From NCBI GenBank assembly GCA_021014325.1, contig CM037457.1, forward strand, positions 10,730,538-10,794,537: a stretch of 64,000 nt of DNA, written 5' to 3'. Positions 24,670 through 39,600 of this stretch are shown piece after piece. The notes beneath the pieces were generated by a model. It was not told where the DNA came from. It saw only the letters and a list, made by a program, of their open reading frames with translations, and ran no database searches. Every line of letters begins with the position of its first letter. The first letter of the stretch is position 1. Position numbers and translations under genes: made by a program. This stretch comes from Plazaster borealis (taxonomy: Eukaryota > Echinodermata > Asteroidea > Forcipulatida > Labidiasteridae).

Positions 24670-27600
24670 GTAAGATTTATTAATTGACCCAGGTGTGTGT
24701 ACACTCTACCCTCACTCTCACACGCAGAACGGCTTGATTAAATGCAATCCAATGCTGACTTGGGTGCGTCTGACTTCATATTAGACATTATGCGGTTTGT
24801 TCAACTTCTCTTATAGGGGAATGGGGCACCGCGTAATCGTACGAACTCACCGAAGTAAACACCACTTCACTAATTAGCCTACATCGTGAATCATCGCCGT
24901 TAAGAGAAGGGGAACACAACTGACAGCAAATTGAATTTGAACCACATTTTTGTTTTATATTGCGATACAGCTTGGCTTTAAAACGTGGCAACTGCTCCTG
25001 TAGATAAATCACTGTAGTAAAATTGACATATTTATGAATGTAGAAATACACAAAAATATGATGTTTTTTGGCTGAAAGGTCAGGACTAACTAGATCGCAG
25101 CATTTCATCTTGGACATAATGTCAGTTTCTGGCTGGCTAGTCTACTCTGCGCTAAAAGATTGAAACTTAAGAAAGCACTACTTTAACACACCTTTCACGC
25201 CATATCTGTACCACTGACGCAATTGTCACCAGTTCAGATATATTAATTTCATGTAATGGTGGATGTGGGATACCTTACTACGGGCATTGTACACTGTGTG
25301 GCAATACTCAACAACTGTTACCCAACAGACAGTACTTGTTTTTTTTTGTATGGTTGCAGTCACACAATACGCACCCCATAGTTAAGATTTTAAATGAGTC
25401 TGAGGGGATAGTTTAATTTGAATAATTTGAACCTTACCAAGGTCTTATACGAATGAGGTTTCGCCCGACGAGGTCACTAAATGAATTATGAAAACGAGTG
25501 TCCGATGGTGCATCGTGTCACGTAACAATAACTGGAGGTTATAACTTGATGCCTGAGCCAACCTTTCAAAACGAGCAAAAATCCACAAAAAGGGAATTCC
25601 GCTTGCTCGTCACACCTCATCTTGGTAGAATCAAAACTGTTAAATTATAACATTTATAAATATAGCATAGTTTTTTGAAAAATTATGATGTAAAGGATCA
25701 AAAAGTGATATATTTCGAAACTTAAATTGTAGATTTAATAAATGATCATAACAACCACATCAAACACCGTGGATTTCACAAAACAGCGGAGCCTTAACTG
25801 ATGCTACATTTTTACAAGTTTATTTGAAATGTGAAGTTCAACTCAAAACTGACCTTTCTTCATTTTTGATTCGTAATAAACTTTTACGAGGTTGAAGAAT
25901 TTGAAATATTTTCTTGTAATCACATACATAGATTGTTTTTCCAGAACAATTCAAAAGTTTGCATTAAATTATGAAACAACACAGGCAAAGCCTATCAAAT
26001 CAGCCGAAAGTTGTTGTATTTGTCTGCCCCCAAAAAATAGGCCTAATTTGTTTCATTTAACGTTGTTAAAAAACACTTGATGTTTGAAGTCAGCGGGGTA
26101 ATCTTGGTCTTAGTGGATAAGAGGTTAACATACTCATAATGCGATAAACTGGCAAGGAGAATGTGCCCCGGGCCAGACTTTCTATCCCTGATCTGACTGT
26201 CGAGCCCGCAGGGACGCACCATCCGTCATCAAATTAGGCAATCATATAGTGCCAATACCATGAACGTTTACTGCTAGACACGCAAGGCGCCCACTGCTTC
26301 AACCGCTCAAAAAGAACATAAGAAAAGATTCTTTTTGGAGGTTTTTATAATATCAACACCTTATTTGTACCAGTTATTTCAAACGGGTAACAACATTCTT
26401 GGGTCTATTAACGTTTATGCACTGACTGACCTTGACTCGATGGTCTTGTTAACTTCTCAAAGTGACTACGTCATCACTTTGAGGGAAGTTGTGGGTGGAC
26501 TGGCCGATTGCTCGATTTCGAGAACGACAAATTGAATTTGTGGATCGACTCTGTGTACAAAAGGCAAGACGGCGTGTGATAAGAAAATATTAGGCAGACG
26601 GCTGGATAACCTAGTATTGGTTAAAGGTTATCTTTAACTTACTACACGAACTTGTTAAGGCTTCAATTTGAAATAGTAAAACTTAGAGATCCGACCGATT
26701 ATAGGCTTAAGTTAGCATTGAATTCCACCAACAGCAAAATGCTGTGCTCTTTAGTCTGAGTTGGTTAGGCAGTGGTTATAGTTGTATGTTCCAGAATTGT
26801 GGGAGATGTTTCCATATGCTGCGTTGGTACCATAGGTACCATATATACCGAGATCTTAATTATCATCGGGTTTGTCTGGACAAGATAAAACGAAAATATA
26901 CCCAACCTAGTCAGCTCCCAACCCAAAAGACCGACTAAAAATAGCTTGATGTTACCCTTTTCGAGCCTGTTGTAAAGTTTAAAATTCCAACAAGGGGAGT
27001 TAGAATCAGCAGGCATCTCGCACATTTTGTTTTTGGGTCTAGTGGGGAGGGAGGGCTGCCTTTTGGGCATTCAGGCCAGGCCAGAGTTTCTCCTTCGTAG
27101 CCCGAGGTGTAACTCCTTGTAGCGGCAACTCTATAGCATGTTTGCCTTGGGGAGACGGGAAGTACAACTGAAACTGATTGGGGTCATAATGTATATAAGA
27201 AAGACTTGATTAATCTCAGCCTACACGGGGAACTCCTGGCTTATCTTTCAATGCGCTCTACCCTAAGTAAGGTACGCTGCGTGGCCCCTAAAATCATACA
27301 GTTCTGATTTCACATGGAGGCAAGTGTCAAAGTAAAAAGAGCACCTGGGCAGCTTTGATGAGGTTGTACTGTCCCCCATATAATGTTCTCTCATCGATAC
27401 CTTTAAGATTCATCTTGGTTTATAATTAGCCAGGCTAGTTTAATGTCAAGGGAAAAAAAGAGTCACATATAAAAAAAAATACTCTTTAAAACTTTCAGCA
27501 ACCACGGATCTTCCTCTTTGGAAACTCGTTGTCTCTAACGGTATCCCCTTTGTATTAGGAACACTTCAGTTCATAAACAATGATTGAACAATTTGGAGCA

Positions 27601-30600
27601 TTCTGTGTTAATTTGTTAGAACAAACTTCAGTCCAAAAAATGGGCGTCCCAGATAAATTGAAAACCAGTTCAACATTAAGCAATGCTCACCTTTAAGTTA
27701 AAGAAACTCTCATATCTTTGACTCATTTTTATTAAAGCACATCGTTTCCCCCACCCCCCCCCCCGTATTACTCATAAACTCTTCTTAGCATCCATTACAA
27801 GAATATCTGATAGTAAAATTCAACTTCTATTTTTAGAGGAATAAAAATGACAAGGATCGGGTGACAGTAGCAATCAATTCTTGTTATTTCTGCCTACCCG
27901 TTAGATGCCAAGCGATATCCAGGGTATATGGGAGCGACCCCAGATATCTCAACATAAGTCTGTGTATTAGATATCTCGAAATTCATTTGGAACAAGACCT
28001 TGCATTACTAAAAAATGGTTCACGTACTTTTTATTTATTTATCAGTGAATGGCTTATAGATATACACTCTTTACTGATGTTGTTCTGTTCCTCGTATTAC
28101 ATTGTTAATGTCCTCATCACTGATGTTTGCGAACTCTACTTGAACTTGTGCATACACTACTGCGAAGGTGATCGATCAATTGTTACATGAACGTTTAAAG
28201 AATTGTCAATTGATGAACAAAATATTAAGCGTACACAGACAATCTATATCTTGCTCATCTCACCCACAAAATGGTAACTGCAAAAAATACTGGGGTGACA
28301 ATGAAACAAAAAAGTGTTATTGCAATTGAAGATGGATGCTTTGTATTTCTGTTTATTTAAGGTCAAACCGTAAACAATGTAAACTGCATTCACAGTAATA
28401 GCTTCAAATTATACATGTCGACATAACCTTGAAGATAAAGAAAACGTTGTAATGGTCAGATAGCTGCGATTTGTTAATGTAAAGTAAGTGTCTTTTGGTA
28501 GTTTAATGTCTGAAATGTTAGGTAATTCGAACTGTAAGATTTCAGCCTTAGTTAAAATGAAGTAATTATGGAACTTTTATAGCAATTGGGGCAAGTTAAC
28601 TCGTAGACAGTGGTTCAGAATAACGAATAAAACATATACCATTTCGTATTTTCCTTAACATTGTAACAAAACAGTTACCGGATATCAGGAAGTGGTTGGG
28701 ACAGGCTGAAAAAAAATATGTCCGGTTGAAGAGAAAAACCTCCCTCAACCTATCCACCAAAAGGCGCCTTTGCGATCAATACATCGTCATTATTTCTTTG
28801 TTTGGAACCATATCAAAAGTGCAAATGCTTTTCTTTTCACCAAAAAGCAAAAAAACACATTTTACAGTAAGTGCAAAGTTATTACTGATCTATTTTCATG
28901 CTTTGTATTGCGTGACATGCATGAGGCATTTTTGTAGTCCACTGTTAAAAAGTTATGGTTAAGTTGGTATCCAGCCCCTGCCATGTAACTTGAATATGCA
29001 CCAGCTAACGATTGGTATGCTGGTGAGATGACAGACTTTTACAGCTGCAATAAACTTGTACTTTGTCTGTCATAACACATTTATCTTCTAGGTATATGAT
29101 CTCCTGGTAGTTTGTAAGCTAAACCATTTGAGAGGGTGTGACTTTTAGATCGCATTTTGAATGTCTAGCGATTTCATTTGCCAAAGGGTAACACTGGTCC
29201 CCAAAGTAACAGGTATTGTTAAAATGCCGTATAACAAATCACTGCTACTGAAAACCGAGAGCCATTGGATTAGATACATTAGATTTAAATTTACATTATA
29301 TACATATAGACGTAATGGCAGGAAATTACATCATTAACAATTTATCAAGATGGACTCAAAACATTAAGATTGAAACCAACTGATGACTCTTTTTATATAG
29401 CGACCATGTTTTCCAAAAGCATGTCATCAAAAGGTAAAATACTTCGGTGTACATAAAACATTATAGGAGCAGTGTTAATTTCATACACGGCCAAACCTTC
29501 AATATACATAAACGCAACATCCTTTGGATATAACCATAGGGCTGGTGTAACAGATCAAGTTGTATGGCCTCATGTTGAGCATAAACAAAAAACCACGAGC
29601 AACTGTCCCGCCAAAGAATTCAAGCCCTTTAAAAAGTTGCCACGTTTAAAATTTCCCTCCAACCCAAACATTTTTGCTGGGTGACAAGAGCCAGGATTTA
29701 TATTGACTGATCTTGAAATACTCTACGGAGACAGCAGGTGTTCCAAGAGTTGGAATACGAAACGCACTGCTCTGGATATTGTGCTAACGGGTCAACCTTT
29801 TACAGTTAATGGTTCGGGACATTACTTCATATCAAGATATCTGTTTTCTGCCAAAGGTGTCTGGTGGATTTGTTTGTCCTCCGCTTAAAGTCCCTACAAA
29901 CTGTTTGCACGAATTACACCAGTATATCATCCACGACTACAATAATTATGGGTAGCACCATGCACTTTAGTATCCTGTTGGAAGAAGTGTATTGTTGATA
30001 ACAAAACCATGCAGTATTAGAATATCTCGACGTTTCGGACAATTTGCTGAAACTGTCTTCATTTTCAAATTGCGATTACCGAGTTAGTTCTTTGTCACTG
30101 GATTTCACATTGTATGCGATGTCAACGATAGTTTTAGTTTAATTGAAGATAGCCAAGATGGTTGAATTTCTATACAAATCTTCTATAGACATGTTTTTAT
30201 CTCAGCCACATTAATGAACTTTTGGTTCTAAATCTTACCTGGAACTTTCACTGAACACACATCGATGTTTTGTTCGGCCAAATATGCTCTGTTTTGCTCC
30301 AACATCACTCTACACATGGTGGGTCAACAGCGATCTATTATCAAATTATGAAGTCGTTTGTTATGCACTTAACTATTCCTTCCAAAAGGGTAATTGTACA
30401 GAAACCAGGACTGTATTTTTAAGTGAAGAAAACAAAACCACTGGATTGACTCGTTGCCCAGAATTGGGAAACATCTGTTCTTAACCGAAAAATCACTCTT
30501 CAAATCAAAGCATATTATAAAACCACTTTGTAAAACAAAGTGACACGTCAAATGTTAAAGGCATTATACAGGATTGGTAGAGCTGACAAAATAGTCGAAG

Positions 30601-33600
30601 ACAGTGTTCATGTTTATGTGATCAACCATATGCATGAAATAACAAACCTGTGAAAATTTGGGCTTAATCCGTTGTGTGAGTCAGGAGAAAATAGTGAAAA
30701 ACCATGCACAACTTTAAACATGTATAACCACATTTTCTTTAATTTTGTTTGTAACAACCGCAATCAGCTGTTGAGTTTTTGTTTTGGCTTTCAGTATAGT
30801 TTTCTCGAATATGACTTCATTTGAAAGGAAAATGTTTCACAGAAAAAAATGGTTCTAGTATGAACTTTATAATCAGTAAGCTTTCAGACTAAAATTAAAC
30901 AATGACATTTTTGTCCTTACAAATCGTGTATAATACCTTCAATGCAAATGTACCCACGGCAAGATGTATAGAATCTTCGACGGGTAAAACACTATCCTAC
31001 ACTCTTACATCGTCTACAAATGAGTTATGAAAACTCGAAATTACAATGAAATAAGCATTTGGATATTTGCAAAGTTCAATTCCCTTCAAAAAAAGTATCG
31101 TACACTGGTGATAAGTCTTAAAGGTATTGTACACTTTGGTAACAGCTCAAAATCAGTGTCCACATTTGTTATGATTCAACATATGCATGAACAAACAAAC
31201 CTGTGAAAGTTTGAGCTCAATTGGTCATCGAGGTCACGAGAAAATAGTGAAAAGAGATCTTATGTGTTTTCTGTTTTTTTTCCTTCAAATTATCGCGCGT
31301 GATAAAAACTATTGTTTTACTCATTTCTCAGAAACGATAGCAATTTAGGAAGAAATATTTTAATGAACCCTTTCTACCATTACTTACTTTAAATCATGTA
31401 AGTTATGTGTGAATCTGTGAACATTGTCTTTTTCGATCTTACCAATAGTGTACAGGGCCTTTAATTCATGAAATGTTTCACTAAACCTAAAAGTGTGAAC
31501 ACAATGGTTATACATGAGTTGTAAAGCGAAGACTTTCACAGCAAGTTACTAAATCTGTGGACCTCTGCTTTGTGTTAACAAATGTTTGCAAGTTCCCATT
31601 GTTTGCATACTTGGATGTTTTGTTCAAAACAGCCACTTTAGAATTCCTGCAACAGGAAAATGTTAATAAAACAGTCCCCTTTTTGTAAAGCCATTGGACC
31701 AGGCAACGAAATATAATTAAGTTTATGCACGAACATCTATCAGGTAACACTGTATAGAAGTCACTTTGAACTGGATTTATACGCAATACTTTTACGCAGT
31801 CAGCGAGAGGAATTTCAAATTATCTTAGTCCCCGGAATGGTTGAGTTTGCGGGAAATTAAAGGTTGACAGTGTTGTGTTAAACTGTCACATTTGGCTGAA
31901 GTGGAGTAACTCATATTTTTTCTCTCTCTGCATAACAGTGTTATTGGAGAGGGTGGGAGAACATGGTGCTGAGTAATTCAATTCGACTAATTTGCATACA
32001 GGTCATATGCAAACGAGACAAAGGTCATCTTTATAAGCAATCGTTTCAATACTTTTTTTTAACAGCCACACATAACTTGAAAATTGACTGCCGGTACTGT
32101 GTCACTTTGTTGTGTACAATTCTGAAAAGAAAAACCACAAAAGGAAAAAAAAGTGACTTTGTTCGGCATGCACTGTTGCCGTTTTGGGCCATAAAGGGCT
32201 AGTTTTAGTACAGTTGCCTTGAGTGAAGTTTTATATTCGATTGGGGATGCATGCATGACGTTTGATTTAACTGACGGAAATCAATACGTCGCCATTGTTC
32301 GCTGTGTTCCACTGCCTCGTTTCAGACCAAGTAGTGACACAATTCATTGTGGTACCCAGTGCTTACTCCCTGCTATTTACTTTTTGTCAGCATCGATTCA
32401 AAAGTACTTGTTTTTCCCTCACCGAAGGCTGTCTATAAACAAGATTAACAATACCAACAAATAACATAGGACTCCAATAAAAAATGGCCGACCATGGATC
32501 AAATAATAACTAATTAATCGAGTGTGAACTAGCGATCTACGGGATACAAACAAACACTTTAAATTTGCATATATAAATTATGCATATGGAAATAAAAGCA
32601 GAACTATACTATTACAAAGGTGTTTCTTCATTAAGTCCGGCAATGACCTTAAAATTGTATTTGTCCACGGGCCCCAAAATATCCACCATTGGTCATTAGC
32701 AATGCCCAGCGCTTAACCCGACACGGGAGACAAGGGTGACAATTTCAGAGCGTAATGCCAAGAATTAAGTTGAGACAAACAGCAGGAACCCGGTTTAAAT
32801 GTGGGGCTAATGAGACGGGAAACAAAACAAGTCCCTGAGTGAGGAGGGAGACTTTGGCTCCAAGCAAGTCCACTTTTCGGTCTCTTTTGATCCGTCGCTA
32901 GGGGATAACATCCCGTACCCCTGCCATGTATTTCATTTCATATTTCAGAGCTCCCTGAGGATTCAGAGTCAATCACCAGTACTTAAGATATGGTTACAGT
33001 CTCCAAAACCGCGGAGGTGCATTGACTTTAGGAAAGGAGAGGGAACAAAAATGATCCTTTTTGGATCATAAATGGAGATTTTGAATCAATTTACAACCTG
33101 TCTCGGAATTCATTTGCTCTAGGAAAAAGTGCATGATATTCAAACCATGTAACATAAGCCCTGTTGAATTAAGTAAATGAGGGAATGTTGCTAAACAACA
33201 ACCACCATAAATTCGTAAAAATATTCTGTTTTGTGTATCACCCCTCTGCAAATAAAGGTAGCCAGTGAAATGCGTTTATCCCGAGGGCAGATATGACTGA
33301 ATTGGAAGGTTATTTTCAAAGATACCCCAAACCCTTTTAGGAGGTGACGGAGCATGACCATACCGATTTTTGTGTTGTACTTTTCCCACTCCCATCCAAC
33401 TCAATATATGTATTCTTTACATGTGCAAGTATTCTATTATTATTCTCTTTCCCAATTACGGTCGAATTCCTGAAGATCCCGTATACGTCCATTTAGAGTG
33501 AATGTGGGCCAACTGGTTCACCGTCAACCAGTGATAAAACGCTTTGGAGAAAGAAAAAAATTGACTCTGAGGCTCATTGTGTCTGCTTCAACCATTTGGA

Positions 33601-36600
33601 TTTATTTTCTTCTTTTTTGAAAGCTTTTAGGCATGTGTCATATTGTATCTTTTGTTGTACTCTCTGAGTGGGTATTGATAAAGGATACGTCTGGTAAGCT
33701 GCCTAAAAAGAAGTTAGTCTGGAGCAAAAAGGCGGGGGGGGGTCGCTTTAAGTGGCACTCGGGACTTTCCAAACTGAAAAACGGAATGATGTATATCACT
33801 GACAATCCAACCTGACGTACCGACTCAATTATATATCAACGGCGGGACAAACCGAAAAGCAAACATTTGAACATGTTTTTCAAACATATCTTTCAGCAAA
33901 CGCTGTACACAGTATACGAGACCACGGATGTAACCGCTGATTAGTTTGTTCGGAGGCTACAGTTTTAATTCTGACATCCCCTTGTGTGACTATAAAAAGC
34001 TCATCCAAATATACACAGATACAATAAGGTCAAATATTGACGGATACAACACAAAAAAATCACTCAGTAATATGGTGTCAACACTGTAAAGTACAGAGCG
34101 AAAAGAAGTTGAACAAAAGTGTGAAACAAGCTCAAAGGTCCCGCAAGTTTGATCTACCCCACCCCCACCCATACAAATCGAACAGTAACTGAAATTTGAA
34201 CAATGTATTCTTTGAAAATTCACCCAATTCATGCTTGATTTCTGAATCTATTTCCATTTTCTTTCCCTCAAGCAGCTGTCAGAAGCTATTTTGCCGAGGA
34301 TGACTTACAAACCTCAAACCAACCTTGGCTGTTTGGATTTATTGCACCTTGATGGCCCGTGTTAACTATCGGAATTATTCCCTTTGCAAGTTTCGCTTCT
34401 GGCCAAATATGGAAAGTTTGATGTACTTCACCTGTTTCGGTTTTCATCATATTTTCTTAAACAATAAATTTTCCTATTTAAAAAAATACCACCGAGTTCA
34501 TGTTTGATAAGAAAATAGACCTGCAGTACAAAAAATAGTTAATACAAATGAAAATTTGAAAACGAAGTTAAAAGAGCATTTTAATTTGTACTTAAAAATG
34601 ATTAAAATACTATAAATCAAATCATGTGGTCGTCACTGATGAAACCACTGTTGAAACCTTTCCTGTATTGAAAGCAAACTTTACATCAGGTAAAATCTAT
34701 ACTTTTTGATGAACCCAATTCTTAAAACCTAACTTACGCGGTAGCACAGCGTTGACTCTCGGTTCTTCTCTGCCTTATTAAAAAAAAAATGCAATAACAA
34801 ACCCAGTCCTTTTAGAATAGTACCGGTATGCAGTTGATGGGCTCAATGTCGCTTGGAATCTCCAAGCTTTATCAAAATGGTTTCAAATTTAAGATACTCT
34901 CCGGCCCAGTTTTCTGATAGCTCTCAAATTAGGTCGCTACATGCGACCTTCTTTTTTGTTTGTTTGTTTGTTTGTTTTTGTGTGGGTTTTTTTTTCATTT
35001 CAAAGAATGCGTCAACAATTCTCCTACAATTCTATGAGAGTAATTTGTCTGATTGTCATACGGGATCTCCATCCATGTTTGGTGGTTTTCCCAAGAAGTT
35101 TGCAAGACCACCTAGGGTGATCCGAACATGGACTCGAAGGGTAACTGGAGTGTTATCCATATACACTCTACCGTATCGATAGGTCCACCCACGGGACCCT
35201 TAGTGGCCGGCTTGTCACTCCTTGCCCGTTGGCTGGGAGTGGATGATCGGTGGGGCTCAGTGGGGATTGATAGGTGAGACGGGAAGTAAAGTCTTGAAAT
35301 TCCCGTGTCTTCGAGTCTCTGGTAGAGGAATCTTTGAAACAGTCTCAAATCAATGTGACCCCGTTTGACCTCATGACCAGATGGCATTGACCTATCCAAT
35401 GTGCTTCCTTTTGTTTCAATAGATCGGAATTGGGAAGGGGACTAGTAGGCCAACTTGGGGGGGGGGGACACTGGCAAATTTTATAATGTTCAATATTTTG
35501 CTTAATAATATCCATACCAAAATAAAACAGAATCTACACGTGGTGGTTGTACTCTTATTCTGTTTTCAAATCAACGTCATGCTGGTTTTGTGTATTGTAG
35601 AATCAGGTACCGGTAATCGTACTTTACTCCATTGGAGAACTAAAGGATAACTTCCGTCCTTATCGCATGACTTTTAATAGATCCAAATCATTTTAACCGC
35701 ATCTTGCATAAAAGCGTATATTGAGGGTTGTTTTTTCTATAAAAATTAGAGTAATTTTTTTTTTCCCGTAAGCAAATTGCAGTTTCACTTGTGAATGCGG
35801 AACCCATGGATGACCGGGTGACAGAATTTGACCGGTTGTGGGATGTGCTCCGTCGGTTTGATTAAAGTGTTTAGAAACAGATATACTTTGCTAGAATTGA
35901 TCAATGGGTATTGTTAAAGCAGAGGGTCTTCCAATACAAACATAGGGTAGGTCTACTCTGGAAAAGTTCTAAAAAGTTGCCTTGAACCTAGATTGAGTGA
36001 CTTCAAACCAGATGTACAATACGCCGTACAAAGTGTACTGTGTAAATCCCTTGTTGCACAGAAGGGAAACTGCCAAAACTAGGCTGTTAAAATTGACACC
36101 ATCGGTGTTGTCACAAAATAGATAACAAAAAATCAAAAATTAAAACTATAGGGTGTTGAAATAACACTAATTTCTGCCAAAATAATTGCAATGGTGTTAT
36201 TTTAACACCCTATATGATGTTAATTTTGATTCGCTCTTGGGTATCTATATGTGACAACACCCATAGTGTCAATATTAACACCCCAGTTTTTGCAGTACAT
36301 GGAGGAGAAGGAGCTGCATCCCCCCTTTGAATACCCCGCCCACTTCCCTGGGTGCACAACATGTTATATTTTAGCTATTTGAGTCCAGCCATCAGAGTTA
36401 AAAAAACAAAAAGTACTGCGGTCGACCGAGTGTTTCCTCTAAAACCCACATCGAACGATCCCGGCATGGAACTAGCTTCAGGCCAGTCCCTGTAAATAAT
36501 CCCGTTTTACCCCCTGAGATGAATGGCAACAATATGAAAGCGAGGTTGTTCTTTTTCATTATTCCAGGAGCCTTTTTGTGTGTGTGTGTTTGGGGAAAGA

Positions 36601-39600
36601 AATAATAAATGGGTAAACGTGGGAGATGAATTGCTGGTTATCCCAATTAAACTTGCTGGATAGAGGTTTAGCTCAGATCATCTCACTCGAGTAATTGACA
36701 GCATTTGCTATAAGAGAATTCATGCACGATCAGTTGAATTAAAAAAACTCAGGCAATAAATCTAGCTCAATATTAAAAAGAGCACACTGACTTCAAATAT
36801 TTACCCATTAAGCGACGCCTCGTCAGTTCTTTATACAAACACCTTTAGCCGCTTTAGATTTGAGGATTTACCAAAATCTCTTCGCCTGTTGTGTAAGAAT
36901 TGAATTAAAGGTTGATCAACTGCCTGTTTGATATTTTTTCTAGCGGTTTTGAGTTCCCGCTCGTTACCAGAGTCCCGAATCACAATCTTTCCAACTGACT
37001 ATGTACATAAACCACACAATTTGCATAATACATTGCCGCCATTTGGCAATATACTTTGTCCTAACGTACACAATTGTACAAATCTATCGACATAAATAGG
37101 TTACAACGAAAATGTTGCCAAGGTTCATGGAGTTATTATGGGTAGAAATATAATGGAAAAGGCAGGAAAATGTCACAACGCGTTGAAGTATTAATCGGTC
37201 TGACACGTTCGTCATTGTGACAAACTGCACCGTATGTCTGCTTCTCTATTGGTTGCTTCACTGGTCACGTGTAACATTATCCCGTTTGTAATTAATACTC
37301 GTATCTTCCTTGGCCTAGTTCATTTTCCAGAAAGGATCTTTATACTTCAGAATTGAACTTCGCCTTGATGACGTAACATAGTGTCCAACACTGCTTGAGA
37401 ATGAATATGCCGGCTCTCGCTAAATCAAAGTTTCCATTAGTAACCCCATCCAAAATGGTTTCGTCCAAAACACAAGCGTACTAAGCAGCATCCCAAATGT
37501 GACACTCCATGACAAAACCAGAAGAAGTTCATTCGATATATCTAAAATTTTAAGTCTCAGCTCAAACTGCAAGCGTACTATATAAATATAAGTATCTGTT
37601 TTTTTGTAAAAAAACTTTCATCCAGTTTCTGATATGTGCGCTATCAGTGAAAATAAAAATTTCACAACATTTTTTACCGCGATATTTTGGGGCATTAAGT
37701 TTTGCCATTCAACAATCGTTATGAAGATGCAATTGTGCAATAGGTTTCTAAGCAAAACCGCTGTTGTTTGCATGAATAAAACCCTAATGGAAGTCAAGTC
37801 GATATAAATTGTGAATTAAGTTAATACAAATATAAAAATCCACGCAGACCTAATAAGAATGCCAGGTTTTTTCTACTATAAGTTTTATTGTTTGAATCAA
37901 AACACAATAAAGAGGGCATAACCTTTTCAGAGTGAGAATGTCATTCATAAGTACACACTTAAGAGTGAACAAACCGGGCATTATCAGAGCCACAGCCTCT
38001 GCCATGAAGATAATATTATTGTTTACCCAAAAAGAAAGAAACCAATGCACAGCTTTTCAAATAAATGAGATTTGGTCTCTAAGGGGACGGTAGGCCTATA
38101 TAAAACATGTGGATTGCATTAATATAATCGGTAACAGTTTTTTAGTAACAGTTTTTATTAGGCTGACAATCCTAATCGCATTGTGTTTTGGGATTAAGCT
38201 TACCAAAAGAAAACACTGGGACATGGTATCATTTTTTTGCCAACTTGTATGTCAAAATCTGATAATTTGCCGTGTAAAAACTTATAATGCTGAGAAACTT
38301 GATCTTGGTCAAAATATATTTAATTAACGCGACTCTTTATCAGTTCAACCGAATGTTCGGTATGTTACTAATAATACGGTTACTTTAGAATTATTCAATA
38401 ATAACAAATAATATACTTTTTTAGACATGATATTGTGTTGGCACGTTTCGGTTATAATGTCCAAACATAACAGATAGTTCAGATAGTTGTTATAGATTGA
38501 TATTCTACTGTATATTATAGTCCTATGTTAGTACCACACTGCAAGGACCTCCTTCGTATTACATAGACTGTTGAGATTTACAACTGCTGAAGGACCCGAG
38601 AAGAGGAAATTATTCGTTACTTGTTGACAAATTTAACAAGGACAAATACTTCCCGAGGAACCAGTCTCTTTGGAGCCTTGACCGAGGGTAGAGAACTACA
38701 TTTCAGTACCCTCTGCATGAGCACTCTAACTGACCCCCTTTGTTCGCTTCTACCTAGATTGATACTCCTAGCCAACTTTTGTTCTCTTTTACAACACCTG
38801 TCACGGCTGTAAATTTATAGGTTGCTTAATAGGGCAGTGTTAATGCAAGGTATTCTGCATACGAGTTATCCTGTTCAACCATTGTCTGCTCGATAAAGGA
38901 CAAAATATGAATAAATGAAATAATTTAGCTTTCCTAGAGAGACAGAGAGTACTTGGTCAATGTCAAAGACGAATATTTTTTTGAGATTTCAAATGGAAAC
39001 AATCACAACACATTGACCTAGAGCCAGTATGGAGGGAACAAAGGCAGATGACGAGTATTTGGAAAATACTTATTATAAATAGTTTTCATAGATACAAATC
39101 GTCATCAGGAAAACAATTGTCTGTGAAGCTAACAACGATTAAGGTCACGTCGACATACAGTGAACGTCATTCTTGATCAGTCTCTCTTAGTTTCCGTAAA
39201 TCTAAAGAAACAACAAGTTTACTGAAACAGACCAGTTGTAAATAATAAGCAAGCATATTTCAAATTACCTGCCATAAATGCTTCACATTGCCCTTGCTAG
39301 TTGAATTTCAATGTTGGAGTGTCTATCGGTGCAATGAAATGACTGAACTCTGCAGAAAGATATGCAGAAAACAGCGCAGTGTCATTTTCAGTTCAATCAC
39401 AATCAGTTGAATTAACCAGTATGAGTATACGATTGATTTTAATAGAGTACCATTTTCTTTCAATTTGTGTGGAATTTACTTGTTCATTGAAAATATTTGA
39501 ATGTTTTTTATTTACTTTAAGTGGCGTAATCATCGTCCAATCAAATAATGATTTTTGCATCATTTATCCTATATTAAACTTTTGATAATAAAAAACGTAG